A program made the translations under genes and the position numbers. Positions 55,701-64,000 of a stretch of 64,000 nucleotides of DNA are shown here, piece by piece. This stretch comes from Luteimonas colneyensis (GTDB lineage: Bacteria > Pseudomonadota > Gammaproteobacteria > Xanthomonadales > Xanthomonadaceae), in contig NZ_JACSQJ010000002.1 in assembly GCF_014836665.1 (NCBI RefSeq), positions 281,242 to 345,241 on the forward strand. Reading direction: 5' to 3'. Under the pieces are notes generated by a model. It searched no databases and had not been told where the DNA came from. It saw nothing but the letters and a program-made list of their open reading frames with translations. Position 1 is the stretch's first letter, and the number at the start of each line of letters is the position of its first letter.

Positions 55701-56246
55701 AACGTCTGGGAGGACGCCAAGCTCAACCGCTTCTTCCCGCGCGAGACGCTGGACGCGCGCTCGATCCGCCGCGAGGTCGCGCCGGACTGGGACTACCACC
55801 ACATCGAGGTGGCGAAGTCGCTGAAGGTGCTGCGCGATGCCGGGGTCAAGGTGCAGGTGGGTGGCCACGGCCAGCTGCAGGGCATGGCCACGCACTGGGA
55901 GACCTGGATGCTGACCCAGGGCGGCTTCACGAACTTCGAGGCGCTGCGCGCGGCGACCATCGACGGTGCCGACTACCTCGGCCTCGCCGGCCAGCTCGGC
56001 TCGCTCGAGGTCGGCAAGCGCGCCGACCTGGTGGTGCTGGACGGCAACCCGCTGGACAACATCCGCCACACCGCCGACACCCGCTACGTGATGGTGGACG
56101 GACGCCTGTTCGACGTCGCCGCCGACATGGCCGAGGTCGGCAACCAGGCGGCGCCCGCGCCGACGTTCTACTGGCAGCACCACGGCCACGGGCAGACGTT
56201 CGGCGAGTCCTTCGGGCCGACATCGATGTGCCACGGCGTGCACTGA
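52794..56246 (+). CDS. secreted TolB-propeller/amidohydrolase two-domain protein
   Basis: 1150 aa from ATG 52794. Signal peptide, Pro-rich linker (residues about 25-50), then an N-terminal beta-propeller of TolB/WD40-like (PD40) repeats (repeated SPDGRxxxF, WSPDGRRIAFTSDRNGANNIW, VSPDGRYVYFSQD), and a C-terminal amidohydrolase domain with the metal motif DVHAHAS and later TNFEALRAATIDGADYLGLAGQLGSLEVGKRADLVVLDGNPL. Related proteins are peptide or imidazolone-type hydrolases; substrate unknown. Terminated by a strong hairpin at 56273. Confidence 0.88.
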   Translation: MIRTTLALALATALASAPAFAQDPPRPAPSPSPAPQPAPPVQQDPDRRDNVELEQEALDRSGQDPAEAPLESARGQRRDANGAEGEAKWDVESVQGQAKTVRFETSEGTWMDVDVSPDGRELVFSLLGDLYRMPIAGGAATRVTSGRAWDVQPRWSPDGRRIAFTSDRNGANNIWTVAANGGDARQVTDEDFRLLNNPTWTPDGQYIVARKHFTSTRSLGAGELWLYHAAGTTGGIQLVEKPNEQQDLGEPSVSPDGRYVYFSQDVSQGPSFEYNRDPHGVIYAIKRFDRQTGRAETVVATPGGAVRPQVSPDGKTLAFVKRVRDASVLHRMDIASGEVRPVWDGLSHDQQEAWAIFGPYSGFGWTPDSKSVVAWAQGGLWRVDMASGAASKIPFTAQVEQVVSQPLRFERALPEGRFNPRMIRDVATSADGGTLVFHALGQLWRKSLPGGTPSRLTANRDVYEYQPSFSADGRQLLYTTWSDEGLGAIHVRGAGGTAEGRKLTQEPGFYYHPRFSPDGKHVVYSRSSGGGLTGSLWSGERGIHVVPVGGGDPVRVAESGQSPQFSHDGTRVLYLAGNGMEKKLMSVGLHGEEPRAVFDLKYVDSVQISPDGKWVAFTELFNAYVAPMPETGRTITLDRKTRAVPVRAVSADVGSYLHWAADSKSLHWMVGDRYHSRRLDQTFDFLPGAPEEIAAPAPGGGIAVGLGAEVYAPRDVVAFTNARIVTMRDAENAQDVIEGGTIVVDGHTITAVGAGGAVQVPSGARVIDVAGKTIIPGMIDVHAHASNFGQGVVPQQNWAYYANLAFGITTLHDPSATTEFVFSQSELLQAGRMVGPRMFSTGTILYGADGGFKAEIDSLDDARSHLRRMQAHGAFSVKSYNQPRRAQRQQVDQAARELGMLVVEEGGSTFHHNMTMILDGVTGIEHNLPVAPLYADVVNLWKETDVRNTPTLVVSYGGLSGEYWWYARDNVWEDAKLNRFFPRETLDARSIRREVAPDWDYHHIEVAKSLKVLRDAGVKVQVGGHGQLQGMATHWETWMLTQGGFTNFEALRAATIDGADYLGLAGQLGSLEVGKRADLVVLDGNPLDNIRHTADTRYVMVDGRLFDVAADMAEVGNQAAPAPTFYWQHHGHGQTFGESFGPTSMCHGVH

Positions 56247-56272
56247 GGTCCGGGAAGGACATCGTGGTACGC

Positions 56273-56301
56273 AAAGGGCCCGGGATTTCCCCGGGCCCTT
56301 T
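56273..56301. terminator. bidirectional intrinsic terminator
   Basis: A 12-bp perfect stem, AAAGGGCCCGGG and CCCGGGCCCTTT, with a 5-base loop, followed by TCGTTT. It separates two convergent genes (amidohydrolase and DUF885) and its A/T ends work on either strand. Confidence 0.85.
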
Positions 56302-56368
56302 CGTTTGCCTGGCGGCCCGGAAGGCCGGTGGCCACGCGCCGACGCAGGGCGCCGGCGCGCCGCCTCCG

Positions 56369-58273
56369 TCAGCCCGCCTTCCGCGAGGCGATCCAGCGGT
56401 CCACGCGCTGCTCCAGCAGGTCCAGCGGCATCGCGCCGCCGCCGAGGATGGCGTCGTGGAAGCCGCGGATGTCGAAGGCGTCGCCCAGCTCGGCCTCGGC
56501 CTTCCGGCGCAACTCCTGCATGCGGATCATGCCGATCTTGTACGCGGTGGCCTGGCCCGGGAACACGAGGTAGCGCTGGATCTCCGAGCGGATCGCGGCG
56601 TCGGGCACCGAGCTGTTCTCGCGGAAGTAGGCCACGGCCTGCTCCTCGGTCCAGCCCTTGGCGTGCATGCCGGTGTCGACCACCAGGCGGATCGCGCGCC
56701 ACATCTCCGACATCAGGCGGCCGTATTCCGAATACGGGTCCTGGTAGGTGTCGGGCATCTCCTTGGCCAGCCACTCCGAGTACAGGCCCCAGCCCTCGTT
56801 GTAGGCGGTGTCGAAGGTCTGCGTGCGGAAGGTCGGCACGCCGGTGAGCTCCTGCGCGATCGAGATCTGCATGTGGTGGCCGGGCAGGCCCTCGTGGTAC
56901 GCGATCACCTCCAGCTCGGTCTTCGGCATGGCGTTCATATCGGAGAGGTGCGCGTAGTACACGCCCGGGCGCGAGCCGTCGGGCGAGGCGGGGTTGTAGT
57001 GCTGGGCGGCGCCGTCCTGCTCGCGGAAGGCCTCGACGCGCTTCACCACCAGGTCGGCCTTGGGCAGCAGGCCGAAGTACTGCGGCAGGTGCTTCTTGAT
57101 GTTGTCGATGGCCTTCGTGGCGTCGTCGATATAGGCCTGACGGCCGGCGTCGGTGTTCGGATACAGCCGCTTGGGATCGGCCTGGACATGCTTGAAGAAG
57201 GCCTGCAGGTCGCCCTCGAAGCCGATCTGCTTCTGCACCGCCTCCAGCTCGCCGCGCAGGCGCGCGACCTCGGACAGGCCGAGCTCGTGGATCTGGTCGG
57301 CGGTCATGTCGGTCGAGGTGTTCTCGCGCAGCTGATAGGCGTAGTACGCGGCGCCGTTGGGATGGGTCTGGCCCACGCCGGTCGGGTTCGCGGCGGCCTT
57401 CGGCAGCTCCTCGGCGGCCAGCGCGAGGATGCGCTCGTAGGCGGGCTTCACCTCGTCGACCAGGGCCTTGCGCGCTTCCTCCTTCAGCTCGGCCGCGCGC
57501 TCGGCGGTGATCCTGCCGGCGGTGGCCAGGGCGTCCGCCTTGGCCTGGGCGTCGGCCCAGAGCGCGCTGTCGGCGCCGTCGTCGAAGGGCGCGCCGGTGA
57601 TGATCTTCCGCGACTGGTCGGCCACCCCTTCCCACGCGAACTTCGGCGGCCGGATGCCCTGCGCCGCGGACGCGCGCGCGCGCTCGATCAGGATGTCGAA
57701 CGTGGCCGGCAGCTTGCGCAGGCGCGACATGTAGGCCTGGTAGTCCGACTCCTCGTCGACCTTGTGGAAATTGATCATGAAGGTCGGGGCCATGCTGTGC
57801 ATGCCGTTCATCTGGTCGAAGGGATAGCCGTCGAGCAGGAAGGGCATGCCGTCGCGTGCGCTCTCGTACTGCTTCTTCCACAGGTTCCAGGACAGCTGCG
57901 CCTCGGGCTCCAGGCGGTCGTAGTCGAATTCGGCCTCCATCTCCTCCACCGAGGCCTCCATCCACGCGAGCTGCTTGCGGATGCCGGCTTCGGAGGCGTC
58001 GTCGATCTGGTCGTAGAGCTCCTTGCGGCCGAGGAAGGTCAGCCGGATCGGGCTGAACTGCAGTTGCTCCTCGTACTTGGCCTCGAACCAGGCGTTGAGG
58101 CGCGCGGTTTCGGCCTCGCGCTCGGCGGGCGTGGCCTCCGCGGCGGCGGTGCCAGCGGGCACGGCCTGGCCTGCGGCCGCGTCTGTGGGCGTGCGGTCGC
58201 ACGCGGCAAGGCCAAGGGGCAGGACCAGCGCGAGCGCGATGGCCAGGGGCGAGCGTGCGGAAGCGGTGCGCAT
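56369..58273 (-). CDS. DUF885-family lipoprotein (putative metallohydrolase)
   Basis: 634 aa from ATG 58273; signal and lipobox LAAC. DUF885 proteins have an M32/M3-like zinc fold: here [22 protein letters not shown] supplies HExxxGHH and the C-terminal region continues to [11 protein letters not shown] peptidase role is suspected in the family but not established. Converges with the amidohydrolase gene. Confidence 0.85.
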   Translation of the reverse strand: MRTASARSPLAIALALVLPLGLAACDRTPTDAAAGQAVPAGTAAAEATPAEREAETARLNAWFEAKYEEQLQFSPIRLTFLGRKELYDQIDDASEAGIRKQLAWMEASVEEMEAEFDYDRLEPEAQLSWNLWKKQYESARDGMPFLLDGYPFDQMNGMHSMAPTFMINFHKVDEESDYQAYMSRLRKLPATFDILIERARASAAQGIRPPKFAWEGVADQSRKIITGAPFDDGADSALWADAQAKADALATAGRITAERAAELKEEARKALVDEVKPAYERILALAAEELPKAAANPTGVGQTHPNGAAYYAYQLRENTSTDMTADQIHELGLSEVARLRGELEAVQKQIGFEGDLQAFFKHVQADPKRLYPNTDAGRQAYIDDATKAIDNIKKHLPQYFGLLPKADLVVKRVEAFREQDGAAQHYNPASPDGSRPGVYYAHLSDMNAMPKTELEVIAYHEGLPGHHMQISIAQELTGVPTFRTQTFDTAYNEGWGLYSEWLAKEMPDTYQDPYSEYGRLMSEMWRAIRLVVDTGMHAKGWTEEQAVAYFRENSSVPDAAIRSEIQRYLVFPGQATAYKIGMIRMQELRRKAEAELGDAFDIRGFHDAILGGGAMPLDLLEQRVDRWIASRKAG

Positions 58274-58446
58274 CGGGGGATTCTCCGGGGCAGGACGGTG
58301 GGCGGTCGGGGCAGGCGCGGACGCCGGACGGAGCCGACTTTCCCACGAATCGACGCCGCCGATGTGGCCCATTCGTCCCGCCCCTGCGCCTGACCGCCTG
58401 CAGCGCGCGCGGTACCATGGCGTTTTTCGGCGACAGGACGCAGGCC

Positions 58447-59046
58447 ATGGCCAATCCGGACGATGAGCGCAACGGCGTGGCCCGCGACGAGGCGGAGGCC
58501 GCCGTGCGCACCCTGCTGCGCTGGGCCGGCGAGGATCCGTCGCGCGAGGGCCTGCTCGACACCCCCAAGCGCGTCGTGGATGCCTACGGCGACTGGTTCA
58601 GCGGCTACGGCGACGACCCGCGCGCCTACCTCGAGCGCACGTTCGAGGAGGTCGCCGGCTACGACGAGATGATCGTGCTGCGCGACATCCAGTTCGAGAG
58701 CCACTGCGAGCACCACATGGCGCCGATCATCGGCCGCGCCCACGTCGGCTACCTGCCCGACGGCAAGGTGGTGGGCATCAGCAAGCTCGCGCGCGTGGTC
58801 GAGGCCTACGCGCGCCGCTTCCAGGTGCAGGAAAAGATGACCGCGCAGATCGCCGCGGTGATCGAGGACGTGCTGAAGCCGCGCGGCGTCGGCGTGGTGG
58901 TCGAGGCCAGCCACGAGTGCATGACCACCCGCGGCGTGCACAAGCGCGGCGTGAGCATGGTGACCTCGAAGATGCTCGGCGGCTTCCGCGACGACGCGCG
59001 CACGCGCCAGGAGTTCCTGCGCTTCATCGGCGACCCGCGCGGCTGA
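58447..59046 (+). CDS. folE: GTP cyclohydrolase I
   Basis: 199 aa from ATG 58447 (ATG 58417 is also in frame). FolE signatures: [55 protein letters not shown], with the Zn ligands Cys and two His, then [26 protein letters not shown]. It makes dihydroneopterin triphosphate, the first step of folate synthesis. Length matches the unfused bacterial enzyme. Confidence 0.95.
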   Translation: MANPDDERNGVARDEAEAAVRTLLRWAGEDPSREGLLDTPKRVVDAYGDWFSGYGDDPRAYLERTFEEVAGYDEMIVLRDIQFESHCEHHMAPIIGRAHVGYLPDGKVVGISKLARVVEAYARRFQVQEKMTAQIAAVIEDVLKPRGVGVVVEASHECMTTRGVHKRGVSMVTSKMLGGFRDDARTRQEFLRFIGDPRG

Positions 59047-59131
59047 ACGCGGCCCCTCGGGTCCGCCCCGGGTAGTGCCCCGCGGCACGGTGTCCTAGCG
59101 TCGGGCCGGTACGGACGGCGGAGGCCCGGTC

Positions 59132-59926
59132 ATGAGCGATGGTGCAGGCGGCGTAGGCGGCAGCGACGGTGGTTCGGGTGGCAGCAGCGGCGCGGACAGC
59201 GCCGGTGCCAGCGCGGCGGCCGACAGCCTGGGCAGCGTCGCGGAATCGGTCGCGGAGTCCGTGGCCGAGGCCGTGGGTTCGGCGCTGGGCGCGATGGCCG
59301 ATGCGATTGGCCTGGGCGAGGCGCTCGGATCGGTCGCGGATGCCCTGGGCCTCGATGCGCACGACCTGCAGGGGCTGGTGGGCGCGGCGCTGATGGGCGC
59401 GATCACCGGCGGGCTGCCGGGCGCGGTGGCCGCGGTGGCGAACGCGGTGATCGGCGGCACGGTCGCTTCGGCGGCCCACGACGCGGTGGATTCGATGCCG
59501 GCGCCGATGCAGGCCCTGGCCCACCAAGCGGTCGACGCGCTGCTCGGCAGCGTGCCGGGCGGGTTCGCGTCCGCCAGTCCGCAGGGGGTGCTGGGTTCGC
59601 TCGCCAGCGGTGCGCTGACCAACGGCGTCGGGCCGTCGATCGGCGATCTCGGCGAAGTGGCCCGCTCGATGACCGGCCTGGCCGATGCCGCGCGCGACGT
59701 CTTCAGCGGCGTCGCGAAAGGCAACTACGCGGATGCGGTCGAAGCGGCCTCGGCCTTCGAGGGTGTGCTTGGTGCACAGCTCGCACAGGGCCGCGGGATC
59801 GCCGCCCAGGTGTCCGATGCGTTCGGCGCCGGCCATGGCCTCCACGCCGACGGCGGGCTCGGCGCGGTCGGTGATGCAATGGAGCAGCTCGCGGTGTCAG
59901 CGGCCCGGCTGATGGCGTCGCGCTGA
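59132..59926 (+). CDS. 264-aa Ala/Gly-rich hydrophobic protein of unknown function
   Basis: 264 aa, very rich in Ala, Gly, Ser and Val, with no signal peptide and no Cys. The N-terminal 30 residues are a Gly/Ser/Asp linker. Hydrophobic, amphipathic segments follow (about residues 33-60, 85-110 and 115-145), possibly long helices in a membrane or oligomer. It resembles by composition glycine-zipper toxins or secretion-associated proteins, but no family was recognised. The next gene encodes a small lipoprotein on the same strand. Neighbourhood gives no function. Confidence 0.5.
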   Translation: MSDGAGGVGGSDGGSGGSSGADSAGASAAADSLGSVAESVAESVAEAVGSALGAMADAIGLGEALGSVADALGLDAHDLQGLVGAALMGAITGGLPGAVAAVANAVIGGTVASAAHDAVDSMPAPMQALAHQAVDALLGSVPGGFASASPQGVLGSLASGALTNGVGPSIGDLGEVARSMTGLADAARDVFSGVAKGNYADAVEAASAFEGVLGAQLAQGRGIAAQVSDAFGAGHGLHADGGLGAVGDAMEQLAVSAARLMASR

Positions 59927-59979
59927 GCGGGTTGATCCCGTCGCCGGTGTCGGTCAGGCTCCGGATTCACCGGAACCGG

Positions 59980-60222
59980 ATGTCGCCCGTGCGCCTGTCA
60001 ATCACCGCCTGCCTCTTCTCCGCCCTGCTGCTCGCGGGATGTGCCGGGACCAGCGACTATCGCGACACCAATGCCGCCGTGGATGCGAATCCGCTGTGCG
60101 CCTCCCGCCCGGATCGCCCCGGCGAGCCGGTGGCGCGCGACTGCGAGCGCCGCAGCGAGGGCAGCGTCAGCACGCAGCGCGAGAGCCGCCAGATCGATTT
60201 CCGCAAGGATCGGGACGACTGA
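59980..60222 (+). CDS. 80-aa lipoprotein
   Basis: 80 aa from ATG 59980 with a lipoprotein signal (FSALLLAGC). The mature peptide is short and highly charged (PDRPGEPVARDCERRSEGSVSTQRESRQIDFRKDRDD) with two more Cys that may pair. No family recognised. Cotranscribed with the Ala/Gly-rich gene (54-bp gap). Confidence 0.65.
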   Translation: MSPVRLSITACLFSALLLAGCAGTSDYRDTNAAVDANPLCASRPDRPGEPVARDCERRSEGSVSTQRESRQIDFRKDRDD

Positions 60223-60249
60223 CCCGCGCAGGGCGCCGCGGCGCCGGGA

Positions 60250-60612
60250 CTACGGCGTCGGCGGTGCCGGATCGGCGTCGTCTTCCATCGTCGGATCCAC
60301 CGGAGGCGGACGCGTGGCTTCGTCGATGGGTGGCACCGGATCCAGCGGCGGGGGCACTTCCGGGTCCATGGGATCCATCGGGTCCGTCGGCACCGGCGCG
60401 GGATCCATGGGGTCGATGCGGTCCACCGGATCCGCGGTGGCGTCGTCGTCGATCGGGGTGGTGGGCGGCGATGTCGTGGTGGGCGGCGCGGTGTCGGGCG
60501 GAGTCGCCGAGGGCAGCTCGTCCACCGGCGTGTAGGCCTCGGATGGATCGCTGCAGGCGGTCAGGGCGAGCGCGAGCGTCGCAGCGGCGGCGCGCAGGAT
60601 GAGTCGGTTCAT
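60250..60612 (-). CDS. 120-aa Pro/Asp/Thr-rich lipoprotein
   Basis: 120 aa from ATG 60612. Lipobox LTAC followed by a low-complexity Pro-Asp-Thr tail with repeated DPMDP and PPTT units, negatively charged and extended. Such tails act as spacers on the outer membrane or cell surface. No domain is present. Function unknown. It converges with the 80-aa lipoprotein gene. Confidence 0.6.
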   Translation of the reverse strand: MNRLILRAAAATLALALTACSDPSEAYTPVDELPSATPPDTAPPTTTSPPTTPIDDDATADPVDRIDPMDPAPVPTDPMDPMDPEVPPPLDPVPPIDEATRPPPVDPTMEDDADPAPPTP

Positions 60613-60701
60613 CGCAAGGGTCCCACGGGATGGGCGTGGCCCGAGTATCCCCGTGCGCTCGTCATCGTCACGTCGACGTGGCGTGAACGCGACTGGCGCG
60701 G

Positions 60702-61124
60702 TCAGGCGTCCGCCGAGGCCAGCGGCAGGACCGCCCAGAACGGCACGCCCTGGCCGGCATGCGCGCGCGCGGCCTCGTCGAGGATCTCGAGCAGGGTGGC
60801 GAAGTCCGCGGGCGCGGCCTCGCGGAGGTCGGCGCAGTGGTCCAGCAGCAGCACGTAGCCCGGCGCGGGCCGCCAGGACAGGTCGCCCAGGCTGTCGGCC
60901 AGCGCGTCCCAATTGGCGCCGAACGTGGCAGGGAACTCCAGCGCAGCGGCCAGCTCGTCGAGCAGCGCCGCCTTGTCGTCGGCGTTCTCCAGGTTGGCCT
61001 CGGCCACGTGGTAGCCGAGCGCGTTGGCCGCCTCGACCACGGCGGCACGGTCGCGCACGTCGATGAAGTAGGCGGCGGCCTGGCCGGCGTCGGCGAGCAG
61101 GGCGCCGAGTTCGACGTCGATCAT
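60702..61124 (-). CDS. barstar-family ribonuclease inhibitor
   Basis: 140 aa from ATG 61124. Barstar fold: FIDVRDRAAVVEAANALGYHVAEANLEN, ALEFPATFGANWDALADSLGDLSW with the acidic Asp/Glu helix that plugs the barnase site, and a DLREAAPADFATLLEILDEAARA helix. It neutralises barnase in the cytoplasm. Four-base overlap with the ribonuclease gene upstream, so immunity and toxin are coexpressed. Confidence 0.85.
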   Translation of the reverse strand: MIDVELGALLADAGQAAAYFIDVRDRAAVVEAANALGYHVAEANLENADDKAALLDELAAALEFPATFGANWDALADSLGDLSWRPAPGYVLLLDHCADLREAAPADFATLLEILDEAARAHAGQGVPFWAVLPLASADA

Positions 61125-61573
61125 CGGGCCGGGCTCCGCTCGAAGCGCCGGAAGCTGCGGTAATGGTCGGCGGTGTAGTACCACTCGGCAGGCGGGTCGC
61201 CGCCGGTGACGATGCGGCGTGCGCCGCGATGGTCCAGGCCGGGCGTGTCGACGGTGTACTCGCGGTAGTGGCCGCGCGGCTGCAGCGGCAGCAGGCGCTC
61301 GCGGTTCTGGAACACGCTGCCGTCCTGGCGATGCGGGAACGGCCCGCCGCGGTCGATCAGTGCGAGCGTGGCGTGGGCTTCGGCCGGCAGGAAGTCGGGC
61401 GCGGGATCCTGCGCCCGCCGCGTGGCCACGTCCGCTGCCGGGAACGTGTCCGCCACCGGCGGCATCCCCGGCCCGGCCTCGCGCTGCAGCAGCTGCCAGC
61501 TGCCGACCAGCACCAGGGCCGCGACCAGCCAGGCCCAGCCGCGCGGCGTGCGTCCCCCTGTTGGCCTGGCCAT
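61121..61573 (-). CDS. barnase-type secreted/membrane-anchored ribonuclease
   Basis: 150 aa. N-terminal hydrophobic segment (AWLVAALVLVGSWQLL) as signal or anchor, then a barnase/microbial RNase domain in which Glu105 (REYTV), Arg120 (RRIVTGG) and His137 (DHYRSF) match the catalytic triad. The pair with barstar immediately downstream is a classic toxin-immunity unit. No linked secretion system was seen, so it is probably exported by Sec. Confidence 0.85.
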   Translation of the reverse strand: MARPTGGRTPRGWAWLVAALVLVGSWQLLQREAGPGMPPVADTFPAADVATRRAQDPAPDFLPAEAHATLALIDRGGPFPHRQDGSVFQNRERLLPLQPRGHYREYTVDTPGLDHRGARRIVTGGDPPAEWYYTADHYRSFRRFERSPAR

Positions 61574-61577
61574 GGCG

Positions 61578-61919
61578 TCAGCCGCAGCTGGCCTTGACGA
61601 TGCGGCCGGCCTCGTCGAGTTCGAGGTTCAGGCGCCCCGCGCGGTAGTCCATGGTCACCGCCATGCCGGGGCGGATGATGCGCACGCCGCGGGCGCCGGC
61701 GGCGGCCTTGGCCTGTTCGGCGACCTCTTCGCTGATGGCCTGGCCGACGTAGGCGCTGGCGGCCTTGGCGTCGCAGGTGCCGCCGAGGCCGCCGTCGCTG
61801 ATCACCGGCGGTGGGGTCCCGCTGCCGCCGGGCGTGGTCGAGGAGCAGGCGGCCGCCATGCAGACGAGCGGCGCGGCCAGCAGGGCGGCGGCGGTACGGG
61901 CGGTGGGAAGGATGGGCAT
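61578..61919 (-). CDS. I78-family peptidase inhibitor lipoprotein
   Basis: 113 aa from ATG 61919. Lipobox AAAC, then the I78 domain: CDAKAASAYVGQAISEEVAEQAKAAAGARGVRIIRPGMAVTMDYRAGRLNLELDEAGRIVKASCG, here described only by its landmarks (initial Cys, VGQ, RPG, RLN, closing Cys). The family includes potato-inhibitor-like and elastase inhibitors. It sits next to the barnase gene on the same strand. Confidence 0.9.
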   Translation of the reverse strand: MPILPTARTAAALLAAPLVCMAAACSSTTPGGSGTPPPVISDGGLGGTCDAKAASAYVGQAISEEVAEQAKAAAGARGVRIIRPGMAVTMDYRAGRLNLELDEAGRIVKASCG

Positions 61920-61975
61920 GGCGACTCCTTGGCGGTCGTGGGACGGATGATGCCGCAGCGGCGGCGCGGTCGCAC

Positions 61976-62461
61976 TCAGCGGTCCGGGCGCGGTGGTTCG
62001 TCGGTGCCCATGTGGCGCTCGAGGCGCCGGAACAGCGCCAGCACCACCACGCACAGCAGCGACGCGCCGAGCGCGAGCAGGTAGTGGCCGAGGCCGGCGG
62101 CGATGCCGATGGCGGCGGCCATCAGCAGCGAACTGGCGGTGGTGAGGCCGGAGACCTGCTGTTCGCCGCGCGCGCGCAGGATGGCGCCGGCGCCGACGAA
62201 GCCCACGGCCGCGACCACCGATTCGATCAGGCGTACGGGATCGATGCGCAGCAGGTCGCGGTACTGCTCCTGGGAGAAGTGCTGCGCGACGACGTCGCCC
62301 AGGCCCACGATCAGCGCGGCGGCGCCGGCGATCAGCATGTGGGTGCGCAGTCCGGCGGCGTGGCGGCCGAGCTCGCGCTCGATGCCGAGCACGCCGCCCA
62401 GCGCCATCGCGGCGGCGACGCGCGCCAGGATCCAGAGTTCGCCGTTCTGCAGTGCGTCCAT
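61976..62461 (-). CDS. MgtC/SapB family inner-membrane protein
   Basis: 161 aa with five hydrophobic segments. MgtC/SapB signature: ARVAAAMALGGVLGIERELGRHAAGLRTHML, then VVAAVGFVGAGAILRARGEQQVSGLTTASSLLMAAAIGIAAGLGHY. MgtC proteins are involved in Mg2+ and acid homeostasis. It lacks the C-terminal ACT-like domain of Salmonella MgtC, so it is the short SapB-like form. Confidence 0.9.
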   Translation of the reverse strand: MDALQNGELWILARVAAAMALGGVLGIERELGRHAAGLRTHMLIAGAAALIVGLGDVVAQHFSQEQYRDLLRIDPVRLIESVVAAVGFVGAGAILRARGEQQVSGLTTASSLLMAAAIGIAAGLGHYLLALGASLLCVVVLALFRRLERHMGTDEPPRPDR

Positions 62462-62585
62462 CGCGTGTCTTCCGGTGGTGGACGGCCGATGACAGCGCAG
62501 TCAGGGTCTGGCGACCGTGAAATCGTGACGCGTCGTGCATGCATGGCCGTGCCTACAATCCGGGCGAACCGAACCGGAGCCTGCG

Positions 62586-63880
62586 ATGCGCCTGCCAACC
62601 ACGTCCGTCCTGCTGCTGGCCCTGCCGCTGGGCATGGCGTGTGCACAGCAACCGTCGCCGGTCGCGCCGACGCCCGCCACCGCGGCGACGCCGCTTCCCG
62701 CGCCCAGCGACGTCGAACTGGCGACCTACCGCGAGTGCATGGCGCGGCTGCGCGGGTCGGCGATCGACAAGGGCGTGGACAGCGCCACGTACGACCGCCT
62801 GACGGCGGAGCTCATGCCGGACATGACGGTGCTGCCGCTGCTCGACCAGCAGCCCGAGTTCACCACGCCGATCTGGGACTACCTCGCCGCGCTGGTCGAC
62901 CGGCAGCGCGTGCACGACGGGCTGGCGATGCTGCGCGGGCACGCCGCGACGCTGCAGCGCGCGGAAGCCGAATACGGCGTGGATCCGGCGACGGTGGTGG
63001 CGGTGTGGGGCGTGGAGAGCGACTACGGGCGCAGCTTCGGCAAGCGGCCGCTGCTGGTGTCGCTGTCGACGCTGTCGTGCTTCGGGCGCAGGCAATCCTT
63101 TTTCCAGGGCGAGTTGATCGCGACGCTGCAGCTGCTGGCGCGGGGCGACCTGCGCGATCCGGGCATCACCGGCTCCTGGGCGGGCGCGTTCGGGCACACG
63201 CAGTTCATGCCTTCGACCTACCAGCGGATCGCGGTCGATTTCGACGGCGACGGCAGGCGCGACCTGGTGGACAGCATCCCCGACGCGCTGGGCTCGACCG
63301 CGAACTACCTGAAGCGCTCGGGCTGGCGCACGGGCGAGCCCTGGGGCTACGAAGTGAAGCTGCCCGCCGGATTCGATGCTTCGCAGGCCGGGCGCACGAA
63401 GCGGAGGCCGCTGTCGCAGTGGCTGGCGCAGGGCATCCGCCGGGTGGATGGCGGGGCGTTCGATGGCGTGGCGACGGAGGCACGCGCGGCGGTGGTATTG
63501 CCGGCGGGTGCGTCGGGGCCGGCGTTCGTGGTGTTCAGGAATTTCGATGCGATCTACTCGTACAACGCGGCGGAAAGCTATGCCTTCGCGATCGCGCATC
63601 TGGCGGACCGGCTGCGCGGCGGTGGCGATTTCGCGACGCCGTGGCCCACCGACGATCCGGGTATCGACCGGGCGGAGCGGCGCGAACTGCAGGCGCTACT
63701 GCTGGCGCGTGGGCATGCGATCGGGGAGGCCGACGGCATGGTCGGTACGCTGACCCGGCGTGCGATCGCGGAGGAGCAGAAGCGACTCGGGATGGCGCCA
63801 GCCGACGGACGTGCGGGGCTGCGGATCCTTGAGGCGCTACGGGCGGAGGCCGCCACGTCGCGGCCGCGCGCACCGACCCC

Positions 63881-63884
<4 letters not shown>
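62586..63884 (+). CDS. MltB-family lytic murein transglycosylase with peptidoglycan-binding domain
   Basis: 432 aa from ATG 62586. Signal peptide, then the MltB catalytic domain with Glu144 in VWGVESDYGR, AGAFGHTQFMPSTYQRIAVDFDGDGRRD and NYLKRSGW. Its C-terminal peptidoglycan-binding domain (residues about 370-425) is of the type RELQALLLARGHAIGEADGMVGTLTRRAI. It cleaves glycan strands to 1,6-anhydro ends. The TAG stop codon is also the GTAG head of a REP element. Confidence 0.93.

Positions 63885-64000
<116 letters not shown>

Noticed and set aside
52698..58568. 1956-codon minus-strand open frame across two known genes
   Set aside because: Spans the amidohydrolase (+) in antisense and the DUF885 gene out of frame; low-complexity translation and no motif.

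Overview
The window looks like one contig end from a high-GC gammaproteobacterium of the Xanthomonadaceae/Lysobacteraceae group (Lysobacter, Luteimonas and relatives). Reasons: strong GC codon bias, a recC-recB-recD gene order, GTAG-headed REP elements like those described in Stenotrophomonas, integron attC sites of Xanthomonas type, and many secreted peptidases and lipoproteins. No identity search was run; the assignment rests on recognised families. No rRNA, tRNA or CRISPR array was seen. The window ends in 60 consecutive G residues that follow a REP element directly, most likely a sequencing or assembly artefact.

Layout. 1-1.25 kb: the right end of an integron cassette array (an OsmC-like gene, two small membrane-protein cassettes, two attC sites). 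1.4-9.9 kb: chromosomal housekeeping and secreted functions (YnfA-type membrane protein, M28 peptidase, serine hydrolase, rhomboid protease, RlmI-type rRNA methyltransferase, outer-membrane barrel protein, divergent LysR/RidA). 9.9-16 kb: rmuC and a complete mlaFEDCBA phospholipid-transport operon, interrupted between mlaE and mlaD by a 108-bp hairpin repeat. 16-17.4 kb: a lower-GC divergent gene pair, a fusion protein with an HhH-GPD-like DNA-repair fold and a 57-residue protein. 17.5-26.9 kb: an HD-domain gene overlapping recC, then recB and recD. 27-29.3 kb: a MazG-like pyrophosphohydrolase and a DUF2075 nuclease-helicase, a candidate defence module directly downstream of recBCD.

29.3-41 kb: lipoproteins, YchJ, a TlpA-type oxidoreductase, a MarR regulator divergent from an FMN reductase-GNAT fusion, RtcB RNA ligase, an arsenic cluster (arsB, arsC, arsR, divergent arsH), and duplicated YdeI-like and small membrane-protein genes. 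40.5-46 kb: a class I ribonucleotide reductase operon (nrdA, nrdB, flavodoxin, thioredoxin, hotdog thioesterase). Its leader carries a consensus-like promoter, two NrdR boxes 32 bp apart and a cobalamin riboswitch. 46-64 kb: oligopeptidase, HtpG, TolB-propeller amidohydrolase, DUF885 protein, FolE, small lipoproteins, a barnase/barstar pair, an I78 inhibitor, MgtC/SapB and an MltB-type transglycosylase.

The strongest signals beyond routine annotation are: the double NrdR/B12 control of nrdAB; the MazG-DUF2075 pair; the lower-GC HhH-fusion pair; and two divergent regulator/flavoprotein pairs (marR and arsR) whose promoter, operator and start codons appear to be superimposed, which predicts leaderless transcripts.
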